From RPQJ01 sp963732415 (GTDB lineage Bacteria > Pseudomonadota > Gammaproteobacteria > Steroidobacterales > Steroidobacteraceae): 64,000 nt of DNA. Positions 35,163-43,932 of the stretch are shown one piece after another. Positions within the stretch are counted from its first letter, which is position 1, and each line of letters opens with the position of its first letter. The DNA is taken from NCBI GenBank assembly GCA_963732415.1, contig CAVSZK010000016.1, positions 75,201-139,200 on the forward strand. Direction: 5' to 3'. Position numbers and translations under genes: made by a program. The notes below the pieces were generated by a model. It had not been told where the DNA came from and ran no database searches. It saw only the letters and a program-made list of their open reading frames with translations.

Positions 35163-35600
35163 GTGGCCGGCCGCGAGGAAGTGCTGCTCGCCTTCGACTA
35201 CGGCACCCGGCGGATAGGCGTGGCGGTCGGCCAGACCACTACAGGCACCGCGAGCCCGGCCGGGATCGTGGGGGCCGGCACAGGCCCCGACTGGGCAGCG
35301 CTCGAGCGCTGCATTCGCGAATGGTCGCCCGCCCGCCTGCTGGTGGGTCTCCCCTATAATATGGACGGTTCCGAGACGGTCCTCACGGGAGCGTGCCGCG
35401 CCTTCGCTGGCGAACTGGCGCGGCGCTTCGGCCTGCCGGTGGAGTTCGTGGACGAACGCCTGACCTCGGTGACGGCGCAGGCCGACCTTCGCGAGGTGCG
35501 GCGCTCGGGCGCGCGCGCGCGGAGGGTGACGCGCGAGGACATCGACGCCAACGCGGCACGCCTGATCCTCGAGACGTGGCTGCGCGCACACGCAACCTGA
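35163..35600 (+). CDS. ruvX: RuvX/YqgF RNase H-fold nuclease
   Basis: A 145-residue protein with the metal-binding FDYGTRRIGVAVG, FVDERLTS and the C-terminal DANAARLIL, matching YqgF/RuvX, implicated in 16S rRNA 5' maturation and proposed as a Holliday junction resolvase. It starts with GTG 8 bases after yqgE. Confidence 0.92.
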   Translation: MAGREEVLLAFDYGTRRIGVAVGQTTTGTASPAGIVGAGTGPDWAALERCIREWSPARLLVGLPYNMDGSETVLTGACRAFAGELARRFGLPVEFVDERLTSVTAQADLREVRRSGARARRVTREDIDANAARLILETWLRAHAT

Positions 35601-35613
35601 CCTGGAGCAAGAC

Positions 35614-36615
35614 GTGACCACCGACACCGGAGCCGAACTGCAGCGCGACCCCGCGGGACGACTGCGACACTTCCTCACCCTCGAAGGGCTCGGGCGCGAC
35701 GAACTCGAACAGCTGCTCGACCTCGCTCAATTCTACGTGCGGACCCCGGGCGACATGCCGCCGCGCGACCAGAGTCTCGCCGGCCGGACCGTCGCGAACC
35801 TTTTCTTCGAGCCGAGCACCCGGACCCGCGTCTCGTTCGAACTGGCTGCACGGCGCCTGGGCGCCGACGTCGTCAACCTGGACCTGCAGTCGTCCTCGCG
35901 GGTCAAGGGCGAGACGGTGCTCGACACCATCTATACGCTGCAGGCGATGCTGGTCGACGTATTCGTAATGCGAGACGCCGAGCCGGGCCTTCCCGCCTAC
36001 GTCGCCCAGCATGTCGCGCCGCACGCCTGCGTGCTGAATGCCGGCGAGGCACACGTCTCGCACCCTACGCAGGGACTGCTCGACACGCTGACCATCCGGC
36101 AATGCAAGGGCGACCTGCGAACGACCAGCGTCGCAATCGTCGGCGACATCCTCCACTCGCGCGTCGCGCGCTCCACGGGAACCGCGCTGCTCGCACTCGG
36201 CGTCGGCGAACTGCGACTGGTGAGCCCTGCGAGCCTGATGCCCGAGGCGGGTGAACTGGCCGGCGCCAGCCGTTACCACTCGCTCGCGGACGGAATACGC
36301 GGCGCGGACGTGGTGATGGCGCTGCGCATCCAGCACGAGCGCATCCCGGACTCCGCATCGCTGGACATCGACGCGTTCAACCGCGAGTGGGGCATCACGG
36401 CCGGGAACCTGAGATATGCGAAGCCGGACGCAATCGTGATGCACCCGGGACCGATGAACCGCGGCGTCGAGATCACCAACGAGGTCGCGGACGGCCCGCA
36501 GTCGGTCATACGGCAGCAGGTGAGCAACGGTGTCGCCGTGCGCATGGCGGTGCTTGCCACCATCGTGCGCAACGTCCAGGCGCGCAATGTCGAAGCCGGC
36601 CGGAGGGCCGGATGA
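35614..36615 (+). CDS. pyrB: Aspartate carbamoyltransferase catalytic subunit
   Basis: A 333-residue enzyme with carbamoyl phosphate motif FFEPSTRTRVSFE, SSRVKGET, VSHPTQGLLD, VGDILHSRVARS and MHPGPMNRGVE. It makes carbamoyl aspartate, the first committed pyrimidine step. GTG 35614 follows ruvX by 13 bases. The pyrR that usually separates ruvX and pyrB in Pseudomonas is absent, and no pyrC follows. Confidence 0.95.
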   Translation: MTTDTGAELQRDPAGRLRHFLTLEGLGRDELEQLLDLAQFYVRTPGDMPPRDQSLAGRTVANLFFEPSTRTRVSFELAARRLGADVVNLDLQSSSRVKGETVLDTIYTLQAMLVDVFVMRDAEPGLPAYVAQHVAPHACVLNAGEAHVSHPTQGLLDTLTIRQCKGDLRTTSVAIVGDILHSRVARSTGTALLALGVGELRLVSPASLMPEAGELAGASRYHSLADGIRGADVVMALRIQHERIPDSASLDIDAFNREWGITAGNLRYAKPDAIVMHPGPMNRGVEITNEVADGPQSVIRQQVSNGVAVRMAVLATIVRNVQARNVEAGRRAG

Positions 36616-37502
36616 GCGAGCGGGCGCACCGCGGCACGATCTTCGTCGAGGATGCTCCGCTGCTCGCGCAGCAGGAATACCCGGGCGACCAGTTCGTGAT
36701 CCGGCTCGGCGCACCGAAATGCGCACAGGCGGCAACCCCGGGCAGTTTTGCCCACCTCACCTGCGATCCGCTGATTCCGATGCGCCGCCCGCTCTCCATC
36801 ATGAGGGCCGATCCCGCGGCTGGCTGGATCGATATCCTCTACAAGATCGTGGGCCCGGGCCTCGAGGCACTTTCGAAGCAGCCGGTCGGCGCGATGATTT
36901 CGGTGATGGGGCCGATCGGCCATGGCTTCGTGGTGTCGCCCTCGCGCCCGCGGACGCTGCTGGTCGGTGGCGGCGTCGGCATCCCGCCGATGGTGTTCCT
37001 CGCCGATTCGCTGCGGTCACGCAGCGATGCCCGATGGCAGCCGCTGGCGCTGATGGGTTCGGAGATCCCCTTCCCGTTCCGCGCCCGACCCTCGAGCATC
37101 GTGGTACCAGGCATGCCCGCCGGCACGATCGCCTGCATGCCACTGCTCGACGACTGGGGGGTACCGAGCCGGCTCGCGACGCTGGCCGGCTTCCCCGGCT
37201 GCTTCGACGGCTACGTGACTGACCTCGCGGCGGCGTGGCTGGCCTCGCTGGACGCGGCCGCGCTGCAGGAAGTCGAGATCTTCGCCTGCGGCCCTACACC
37301 GATGCTGAAGGCGACGGCCGTCGTCGCGCGTCGATTCGACGTACCGTGCCAGGTGTCGCTCGAGGAGTTCATGGCCTGCGCGGTCGGCGGCTGCGCGGGT
37401 TGCGCCGTGCCGGTGGTCACCGATGCGGGGCTGGCCATGAAGCGCGTCTGCGTCGACGGCCCGGTGTTCGACGCCAACGCGGTGTTTCCGCCGGCGGCGT
37501 AG
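36612..37502 (+). CDS. pyrK: Dihydroorotate dehydrogenase electron-transfer subunit-like flavoprotein
   Basis: A 296-residue ferredoxin-reductase-type protein. The FAD motif is RRPLSIMRA, the NAD site GGGVGIPPM, and a C-terminal 2Fe-2S loop has four Cys (CAVGGCAGC...CVDG). This layout equals PyrK, which passes electrons from PyrD1B to NAD. Its ATG overlaps the pyrB stop (ATGA). A pyrD of the matching class is not in the window. Most gammaproteobacteria use a quinone-linked PyrD without PyrK, so this gene is noteworthy. A different reductase role is possible. Confidence 0.8.
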   Translation: MSERAHRGTIFVEDAPLLAQQEYPGDQFVIRLGAPKCAQAATPGSFAHLTCDPLIPMRRPLSIMRADPAAGWIDILYKIVGPGLEALSKQPVGAMISVMGPIGHGFVVSPSRPRTLLVGGGVGIPPMVFLADSLRSRSDARWQPLALMGSEIPFPFRARPSSIVVPGMPAGTIACMPLLDDWGVPSRLATLAGFPGCFDGYVTDLAAAWLASLDAAALQEVEIFACGPTPMLKATAVVARRFDVPCQVSLEEFMACAVGGCAGCAVPVVTDAGLAMKRVCVDGPVFDANAVFPPAA

Positions 37503-37782
37503 TCGCGGCAACACGCCACTGCGGATCGAACTCGAGGCCGGCGGTCAACGCCTGTTCCCGGCATGGCCGCAGAAAGCTGCATTCATGCGCGCCGAAAGCG
37601 GACCCTGTAGGGTGAAAAACGACCCTTTGGAGGCCTTCGCGTACGTCCGCTTTCCGGCGAGCAGTCCATTTCTCAGCGCTCGTCACCGCGCTCGTGCCGC
37701 CGCGGCGTGTACACATCACGCGCTGTCCCAAAGTGTTCGCCGCGAGCACTCCCACCAGCCGCGCGCCGGCGGCACTCGCCGG
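37503..37782. other. Intergenic region with repeat-like right arm
   Basis: 280 bp between pyrK and the convergent TPR gene hold no convincing reading frame. GCCGAAAGCGGACCCTGTAG near 37593 resembles the right arm of the dispersed intergenic repeat seen at 43.6 and 52.7 kb. No clear terminator is visible. Confidence 0.4.
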
Positions 37783-39675
37783 TCACTGGCACTGGAAATC
37801 GTCTGCGCCAACCGGCTTGCAGCCATCGCCCCACTTGCCGGTTTGCCGCCAGTAATCGGCCAGTCCAGTTTCGATCAGCAGTTTCTTGAATTCGGGATGG
37901 GCGCGAAGGCTCGAAAAGGAGTTCAGCCAGAGCGCCCAATAGCTGCCGTAATCCATGTGGCCCTCTTTGAAGCCCTTCGTGCCTTCCGTGGCTGCGCGCA
38001 GGGCAGCCGCGGCCAGGTCCGCTTCACCCAGCGCGTCGGCCAGGGAAGCAATCGTCTGCATTGCCAGCCACAGAGACTCGTCGCCGCCGCGATAGGTGGG
38101 GTCTGCGGCAGCTTTGCGCAGGATGGCGAGCATGGCATCGCGGTCGTGCAGCTCGGTACCAAGATCGCGGACGAATTGCGGACAGCTGTCTCCAAAGCCC
38201 TGCACCCCTTGGCGATACAGTTCGCGTAGCGCCTCGAGGTCGGCATCCTTGCGAGCCAGCATACGCAGAAAGGCGGCCCAGGCGGGGTCGGAATGGCTGC
38301 CTTCCAGCGTCAGGCCGCGCCGGTATTCGGCTTCTGACTCATCGTAGCGGCGAGCGGCGATGTAATCCCATTGCAGGTTGCGGGAATGGAACATCGCCAA
38401 CGGATCGATGGCCCTGAATTGCTCGTCCACTGCCACGGCTTCGTCTAGATGGCCCACGGCGAAGATCAGGTTGGCGTACGGAACGGCGTGTTCGTAGGTC
38501 AGTGGCCCGCTGTCCTTGATCTCCTTGGCAACGGCGATGGCTTCGGCCCGCTTGCCTTCGCGCCACAGGCTGTAGGCGCGTTCGCGTTTCACGCTCCAGT
38601 GGTCAGGCGCCAGTTGCGCGATGCGTGCGCGGACCTGCACGGCTTCGGCGCGCAACTGCTTGGCCTGCGCCTCGTCGACGTTGACGGCAAGGCCGTGCAG
38701 TGAAATGGCCAGTGCATCCCAGGCCAGCACGAACTTGGGGTCGAACGTCACGGCCTCGCGTGCCAGTTGCACGCGCTGGCGTTCGTGTTCCGCGTCCCGG
38801 GTATCGGAAAGGAACAATCGGCGCCAACGCAGGTAGCGGTCGTAGGCATCGACGTTGGTGGTGCCGCCCTGCGCCCGGTTCAGCGTCACCGCGTCCAGCT
38901 TGACCGAGAGCGCCTGCGCCACGTCGCGTGCGATTTCGTCCTGCAACGTGAACACGTCGCGCAGTTCGCGTGCATAAGTCTTCGACCACAGTTGCGTCCC
39001 GTCGTCGGCGCGGACGAGCTGCGCGGTGAGGCGCAACTGGTTGCCGTCCTTGCGCACGCTGCCTTCCAGCAGGTGGGCGACGCCGAGCTTGGCGCCGATC
39101 GTGCGCGGGTCCTCGTTCTTGCCCTTGAACGAGAAGCTCGAGGTGCGCCCCACCAGCCGCAGCGCCGGCACCTGCGCAAGCTGGTTTAGGATTTCCTCGG
39201 CCAGGCCGTCGCCCAGGTATTCCTGGTCTTGCGCCTGCGAGAGGTCGGCAAAGGGCAGCACTGCCACGGAGGGCCGGGCATCGGGGGCTACCGGTGATGT
39301 GGGCGGTCCGGTCGTGTTTGCCGTCGTCGGTACTGCGTCGTTACCAGCTTCGTTGGTGCGCTGGTAGTACCAGAACGCCCCGCCGCCGAGCAGCAGTAGC
39401 AGCGTGAGGATCGCGAGCTCGGGAACGGTGATCCGCTGCTGACCGCGATCGCCGTGGTACCAGGCGAGCACGAGGACCACGGCCAAGCCGATCAGCAGCG
39501 CGAGGGTTGTGAGTTGCTGGATCTGTTCCGGCCAGTGGAAGGTGTCCGTTACGTAGGCGAGGCCCTGCAGGAATCCCCAGGCTCCCGCGACATACACAAT
39601 GCCCCACTGCACCACCTTGCGGCGGGTCAGTCTGGCCCAAATGCTTTCGCTCTCCCCCTCGCTCGCGTCGGTCAC
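37783..39675 (-). CDS. TolB/FlgO-like and TPR-containing membrane protein
   Basis: A 630-residue protein with three hydrophobic helices in the first 110 residues (VVQWGIVYVAGAWGFLQGL, LTTLALLIGLAVVLVLAW, LAILTLLLLLGGGAFWYY). A FlgO/TolB-like domain follows (about 140-255, PSVAVLPFADLSQAQDQEY, LRLVGRTSSFSFK, YARELRDVF), then about 350 residues of TPR-like helices. Such proteins are multi-copy in some gammaproteobacteria and often follow cyclase or kinase modules. The function is unknown. It is the intact relative of the pseudogene at 19220-20772. It is monocistronic. Confidence 0.8.
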   Translation of the reverse strand: MTDASEGESESIWARLTRRKVVQWGIVYVAGAWGFLQGLAYVTDTFHWPEQIQQLTTLALLIGLAVVLVLAWYHGDRGQQRITVPELAILTLLLLLGGGAFWYYQRTNEAGNDAVPTTANTTGPPTSPVAPDARPSVAVLPFADLSQAQDQEYLGDGLAEEILNQLAQVPALRLVGRTSSFSFKGKNEDPRTIGAKLGVAHLLEGSVRKDGNQLRLTAQLVRADDGTQLWSKTYARELRDVFTLQDEIARDVAQALSVKLDAVTLNRAQGGTTNVDAYDRYLRWRRLFLSDTRDAEHERQRVQLAREAVTFDPKFVLAWDALAISLHGLAVNVDEAQAKQLRAEAVQVRARIAQLAPDHWSVKRERAYSLWREGKRAEAIAVAKEIKDSGPLTYEHAVPYANLIFAVGHLDEAVAVDEQFRAIDPLAMFHSRNLQWDYIAARRYDESEAEYRRGLTLEGSHSDPAWAAFLRMLARKDADLEALRELYRQGVQGFGDSCPQFVRDLGTELHDRDAMLAILRKAAADPTYRGGDESLWLAMQTIASLADALGEADLAAAALRAATEGTKGFKEGHMDYGSYWALWLNSFSSLRAHPEFKKLLIETGLADYWRQTGKWGDGCKPVGADDFQCQ

Positions 39676-39762
39676 GCGGTCCTCCCTGTCGCGACGAGTG
39701 TAGCGGAGTTACCAGCCGGAGGACTCTGGAGTGTCCGGTTCCGGGTCGCTCAGGTCATGGCA

Positions 39763-39866
39763 TCAAGGACCGCTCCTGGCCGAACTCGGCAATTCCCGGG
39801 TGTCCGCTCTCCCGGGCCAACTCCGGGCCGACCGGCATCCATGCTCCGAAGCGGACTCTCTACGCC
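39763..39866. repeat. Dispersed intergenic repeat, divergent copy
   Basis: CCGCTCCTGGCCGA at 39769-39782 matches the left part of the copy at 43621, and CCGAAGCGGACTCTCTACG at 39846-39864 resembles its right arm (CCGAAAGCAGACCCTCTAAG). The middle differs. The arms are roughly inverted relative to each other, so the unit can fold back. Confidence 0.45.
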
Positions 39867-39876
39867 CGGGAACGAC

Positions 39877-40097
39877 CTATTCTGTTGAAAAACTCGATTC
39901 CCCACCGCCAACACTTTCTCGCACAACGGGCATCGATAGCGCGAATTGCGGGCAGGTTTTCACGGAGGCCAATCGAGAGGACTTATGCAGGGCGAATGCC
40001 GTTGGGCGGTAGGCCCTCGGCACTTCGAGACCGAGTCACGCCATATCGCCCGAGATTTTTCGTCCGCGCACCGAAACAGAGTTTTTCAACAGAATAG
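39877..40097. mobile_element. MITE-like element with 19-bp perfect inverted repeats
   Basis: CTATTCTGTTGAAAAACTC at 39877-39895 is repeated exactly in inverted orientation at 40079-40097, enclosing 183 bp with no reading frame. The terminal sequence (TGTTGAAAAA) is of the kind found at ends of DNA transposons. This fits a non-autonomous element whose transposase lies elsewhere. A target duplication is not evident. Confidence 0.6.
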
Positions 40098-40217
40098 ACC
40101 CGAAGCGGCCTGTCGCGCCCAGGAGAAGCAATGGGATGGACCCCTCCCCACTCCTACGGCATCGAGTGCCAGACTGGAGCTGTGAAATCACCAGTCACGG
40201 AATGAGGAGGGGTCGTC

Positions 40218-41249
40218 ATGAAGCTTACTCGCGTGGGTGTGGATTTGGCGAAGCAGGTCTTTCAGGTGCACGGCGTTGATCGCGCAGAGCGTCCGGCGTG
40301 GTGCAAGCGGCTGAAGCGCTCGCGCTGGATCGCGGATGTCGAGCGTGACGTCGAGCCGGGCTGCGAGATCGGCATGGAGGCTTGCGGCGGCGCGCATCAC
40401 TGGGCCAGGGTTCTGCAGTCGAAGGGCTACCGCGTGAAGCTGATCGCCCCGCAGTTCGTGAAGCCGTACGTGAAGACGAACAAGACCGATGCGAACGACG
40501 CCGAGGCGATCTGCGAGGCGATGGGCCGGCCGAGCATGCGCTTCGTGGCGGTGAAGACCGTCGAGCAGCAGGATCTGCAGGCGGTGCATCGGGTGCGATC
40601 GAGCCTGATCCGGGAACGCACTGCGAAGGCAAACCAGCTGCGCGGACTCGTCTATGAGTACGGTCTGGTGGCGCCTCGCGAGCTCAGTTCCCTGCGGCGT
40701 GCAGTGCCGGAGTGGCTGGAGGATGCCGAGAATGGCCTGACGGTGCGCTTCCGGTCGCTGCTGGCCGGTCTGTACCGCGACCTGCAGCAACTCGACGAGC
40801 GGGTGCGGGAGCTCGATCGGGAGATTGCCGCAATCGTTCGCGAGCACGAGCCGGTCGGTCGCCTCGAGCAGCTCACGGGGATCGGTCCGCTGACGGCCAG
40901 CGCGCTTTACGCCCTCGTGGGCGATGGCCGCCAGTACCGGAGCGGTCGTGAACTCGCCGTTGCGCTCGGCCTCACGCCGCGTCAGCACAGCTCCGGCGGC
41001 AAGGAGAAGCTGTTCGGGATCAGCAAGCGCGGCGACAAGTACGTCCGCACGCTGTTGATCCACGGCGCGCGCTCGGCGCTGCGCACGGCGGCCGGCAAGC
41101 CGGATCGACTCAATCGCTGGGCGGTGGCCCTGGCCGAGCGATCACATCCGAACGTCGCGACGGTCGCACTGGCGAACAAGCTGGCCCGGATCGCGTGGGC
41201 AATGCTGAGGCACGGAACGAACTACGAACCGGAGCACGTGGCGGCCTGA
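40218..41249 (+). CDS. IS110-family transposase
   Basis: A 343-residue DEDD transposase. The N-terminal RuvC-like domain has VGVDLAKQVFQVHG (Asp), GMEACGGAHHW (Glu) and KTDANDAEAI (Asp pair). The C-terminal Tnp20 domain has LTGIGPLTASALYALVGDG and SSGGKEKLFGISKRGD with the likely catalytic Ser. Full length and uninterrupted, so probably active. In this family, the enzyme uses an RNA guide from the element to pair target and donor DNA. Confidence 0.93.
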   Translation: MKLTRVGVDLAKQVFQVHGVDRAERPAWCKRLKRSRWIADVERDVEPGCEIGMEACGGAHHWARVLQSKGYRVKLIAPQFVKPYVKTNKTDANDAEAICEAMGRPSMRFVAVKTVEQQDLQAVHRVRSSLIRERTAKANQLRGLVYEYGLVAPRELSSLRRAVPEWLEDAENGLTVRFRSLLAGLYRDLQQLDERVRELDREIAAIVREHEPVGRLEQLTGIGPLTASALYALVGDGRQYRSGRELAVALGLTPRQHSSGGKEKLFGISKRGDKYVRTLLIHGARSALRTAAGKPDRLNRWAVALAERSHPNVATVALANKLARIAWAMLRHGTNYEPEHVAA

Positions 41250-41498
41250 GGCCGGGCGTCCCGACTGACCAGAGGAGATCATCCACCGCGATTGCGAGCA
41301 TCCCGAGTGATGGCGAACAGGTCGAACCGGCGTCGGAATAACCTGGGAATGTCCACGGGCGTGAAGCCCGAAGAAACAATGAGGAGCCGACGCGCGAATA
41401 GCCCATCGTGGCCCGACCTCGACTGATCGAGGTCAGACAGAGGCCGGATATACGTGAGCAGTCGTACCTTGTCGCCGGAATACGGAGTGCTGGCAAAG
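41250..41498 (+). ncRNA. Candidate bridge/seekRNA region of the IS element
   Basis: About 250 non-coding bases lie between the transposase stop and the right inverted repeat. IS1111-type elements encode their guide RNA in this place. Local stems are visible, for example GACCTCGA-CTGA-TCGAGGTC at 41418-41437 and GGGCGTGAAGCCC at 41357-41369. The exact ends and guide loops cannot be set by eye. Confidence 0.45.
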
Positions 41499-41799
41499 TG
41501 GGGTGGGGTCCATATACGGACGTGCAAGCGCAGCCCCAATTCGGGTGCGGCATCCACATTGATTCAGTCTAAACAGAGAACGCGCTAGCGATTTCTCCGA
41601 ATGGCTTGGAATCAGAAGCGAGCGTAAACATAGAACATCGTCGGCGGTCTGCCGGTTGTACTCCGCGAACCACACACGAAGGACGCTGCAGGTTGCCGGC
41701 CAAGGAAGTGCCGAATGGGTTCAGTGACCCACCTCCACTGGGCTGCGATCCAATCGGTACTCACGGAGCGCAGATCAGCAGCGCCAACGGAGACCCTAA

Positions 41800-43440
41800 A
41801 TGAAGCAGTTCTCGTGGCTGAAGAACCTCGCATTCTTGGTGTTGATCGCCATCGCGGCAGCCGGCTGTTCCGGCGGGAGTCACAAACACCCGGCGACACT
41901 GTCATCCATCTCGGTCACCCCGTCCAACCCGTCCGTCCCGGTCGGTGGCACCCAGCAATTCACAGCAACGGGGAAGTACAGCAATGGGAAAGTGCAAGAC
42001 CTGACCGCTTCCGTCGCGTGGGCGTCGTCTCGCACCGATATTGCGACGATCAGCGGTTCCGGACTCGCCGCAGGTGTGGCCCCCGGTAACGCGACCATAA
42101 CTGCGGGTTCGGGGACCATCGCCGGGTCAACGATCCTCACCGTGACTCAACCCACCCTGACATCGATCAGGGTGACGCCGCTCAGTCCACAGATCGCGCT
42201 AGGAGAAAACCAGCGTTTCACTGCGGTCGGGACCCTGACCGACGGCAGCACGCTGGACGTCACGACAACGGTCACATGGTCCTCCAGCGACGTGGACGTA
42301 CTCCTGTTGAACAACTCGGCCGGTCGGTACGGCATGGCCAATACTCGCGGCCCGGGCCCAGCAACCGTCACCGCGACGAGCGGGAACATTTCGGGCACCA
42401 CAACCGCCTCGGTCGTACGCCGCACTCCTCGGTTCCTGTACGCAACCCGCTTCCAAACGAGTGACGTCGCCGGATTCCACGTGGACTCGACCACAGGGGC
42501 ACTCGTCCAGGTCAGCGGGTCGCCGTTTCCGACGACGACTGGCTCCGCTTCTATTGCTGTGAGCCGGGATCACCGGTTTGCCTACACAGCAGATTTCGAT
42601 CGCGATCAGATTTCAGCATTTGCAATCGATCCGTACGGGGCGCTGGTGCCTATTCCCGGTACGCCATTTGCGGGACCGGACGGCGTACTGTCGCTGGTCG
42701 CACACCCCACGGCGGACTTTCTGTATGCCTCGGGCCAAGGCGGTGAAGTGATGGTTCTCTCGATTGACCCGCTCACCGGCGCACTTGGCCGTGTCAGTTC
42801 CATTGTTATCGGCAATGCTCCGCAGTACAGCGCGATTACGTATGACGGAACATTTTTCTACCAGACCATTTCTTCAGCAGCACAGATCGCCGGCTTCAAG
42901 GTTCTTCCAGTCGGAGCATTCATCCCTGTCCCGAACAGTCCTGTATCGACCGCCGTATTCCCGCGAACGATCGCGATCGATCCGGCCGGCAAGTTTCTGT
43001 ATGCCACGATTTCGAGTTCCTTTGCGGGACCGTCAAACTCCGTGCTCGCCTACTCGATCAATGCGCTGGACGGGTCGCTGACCGCCATACCGGGCTCCCC
43101 CTTCACCGCCGGCGAAAACCCTGTCTCTGCAGCTGTGGACGCGTCGGGACGATTCCTTTTTGTCACAAACAACGCGAACTCGGCCAGCGGCAATTCCGTG
43201 TCGGCATTCTCCATCGACTACGGCACCGGAGCCCTGACTGCAGTGCCCGGCTCGCCTTTTTCGACAGCGCCATTTCCAGCGCCGGTGGCCACCGATCCAT
43301 CCGGACAATTCGTCTACGTTGGAACGGACAGCGACGGCATCATGGCGTTTTCCATGAACCAAACCACTGGCTCGTTGACCCCCATAGACGGCGGGCCTTA
43401 TCCAGGAGTCACGGTCTGGTCGATAGTCGTGATCCCCTAA
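41800..43440 (+). CDS. Lipoprotein with bacterial Ig-like domains and a beta-propeller
   Basis: A 546-residue protein. A lipobox AAAGC (Cys23) is followed by two BIG2-type Ig domains (about 33-116 and 118-205; SVTPSNPSVPVGGTQQFTA; WASSRTDIATI). A 6-phosphogluconolactonase-like seven-bladed propeller follows, whose blades repeat patterns like FLYAT...AFSIDP.TGAL..VPGSPF. It is probably surface- or periplasm-anchored. The ligand is unknown. GGAG precedes the ATG. The 286 bp between the IS and this gene hold no supported gene. The lower GC and codon use of the flanks differ from the core. Confidence 0.8.
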   Translation: MKQFSWLKNLAFLVLIAIAAAGCSGGSHKHPATLSSISVTPSNPSVPVGGTQQFTATGKYSNGKVQDLTASVAWASSRTDIATISGSGLAAGVAPGNATITAGSGTIAGSTILTVTQPTLTSIRVTPLSPQIALGENQRFTAVGTLTDGSTLDVTTTVTWSSSDVDVLLLNNSAGRYGMANTRGPGPATVTATSGNISGTTTASVVRRTPRFLYATRFQTSDVAGFHVDSTTGALVQVSGSPFPTTTGSASIAVSRDHRFAYTADFDRDQISAFAIDPYGALVPIPGTPFAGPDGVLSLVAHPTADFLYASGQGGEVMVLSIDPLTGALGRVSSIVIGNAPQYSAITYDGTFFYQTISSAAQIAGFKVLPVGAFIPVPNSPVSTAVFPRTIAIDPAGKFLYATISSSFAGPSNSVLAYSINALDGSLTAIPGSPFTAGENPVSAAVDASGRFLFVTNNANSASGNSVSAFSIDYGTGALTAVPGSPFSTAPFPAPVATDPSGQFVYVGTDSDGIMAFSMNQTTGSLTPIDGGPYPGVTVWSIVVIP

Positions 43441-43579
43441 ACACGAAGGGAGAGCACCAACTGAAACGGGCGGGCCACCAGAAGGCGCGGCGAGGCGGGA
43501 ACAGACTGGTCGCGCCAACTATAGGTGTCGCCAAACTCAGCCCGTCCGGGCTGACACCAAGGCGCTGACCGCGCTACTG

Positions 43580-43601
43580 CCCCGGCCCAGCGCCGGGGTT
43601 T
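43580..43601 (+). terminator. Terminator after the propeller lipoprotein
   Basis: A 7-bp GC stem (CCCCGGC / GCCGGGG) with loop CCAGC is followed by TTTCT. It lies 140 bases after the stop, within a 492-bp gap (43441-43932) that otherwise holds only the repeat and the next hairpin. Confidence 0.6.
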
Positions 43602-43625
43602 CTGTATGAGGACAATGTCCGCTCC

Positions 43626-43726
43626 TGGCCGATATTACGCCTACGCGAAGGACTGCTTTCCCTCAGCCCCGGGCAGCGACCCCGAACCCGCCCCGAAAGC
43701 AGACCCTCTAAGCCTGCAGCCGACCC
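43626..43726. repeat. 101-bp intergenic repeat, copy 1
   Basis: From TGGCCGATATTACGCC to GCAGCCGACCC, these 101 bases are identical to 52671-52771, 9 kb away. The copy is preceded by TGTCCGCTCC, which looks like the left arm of the family; the right arm is CCGAAAGCAGACCCTC. No reading frame is supported. Confidence 0.9.
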
Positions 43727-43809
43727 TGAGCGGTCTTTCCAGTACGTGAAGAAGCAGACGCTCGCGGTAATGCCACACGGCCGGCGCGATCGGTGGCGGC
43801 GCTAAAGCA

Positions 43810-43839
43810 GCGGGCCGTCCCCACACCGGGACGGCCCGC
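43810..43839 (-). terminator. Strong hairpin at the end of the DUF1254 gene
   Basis: A perfect 12-bp stem (GCGGGCCGTCCC / GGGACGGCCCGC) with a 6-nt loop lies 94 bases past the DUF1254/DUF1214 stop on the minus strand. Only a short T-run follows. Confidence 0.65.
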
Positions 43840-43932
43840 AACCGAGGTACTGGACCCTGCGGCTAGTTCACCGTCGTTCCCAAAGGCGTCGCGAACAAGC
43901 CATGGGTTCGGGACCCGAAGGTACCTGCATCG

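Larger units (their letters stand above)
40136..41513 (+). mobile_element. IS110-family insertion sequence, IS1111 type
   Basis: About 1.38 kb with a single transposase gene. Subterminal inverted repeats lie at 40136-40150 (ATGGACCCCTCCCCA) and 41499-41513 (TGGGGTGGGGTCCAT), 14 of 15 bases complementary. Short inverted repeats and a long non-coding right end (about 250 bp after the transposase, versus 67 bp on the left) are typical of the IS1111 group. True ends should lie a few bases outside these repeats. The element sits directly beside the MITE-like unit. Confidence 0.8.

Noticed and set aside
39877..40150. MITE arms as the ends of the IS110 element
   Set aside because: The arms flank only 183 bp of non-coding DNA left of the IS. 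The IS has its own matching repeats at 40136 and 41499.
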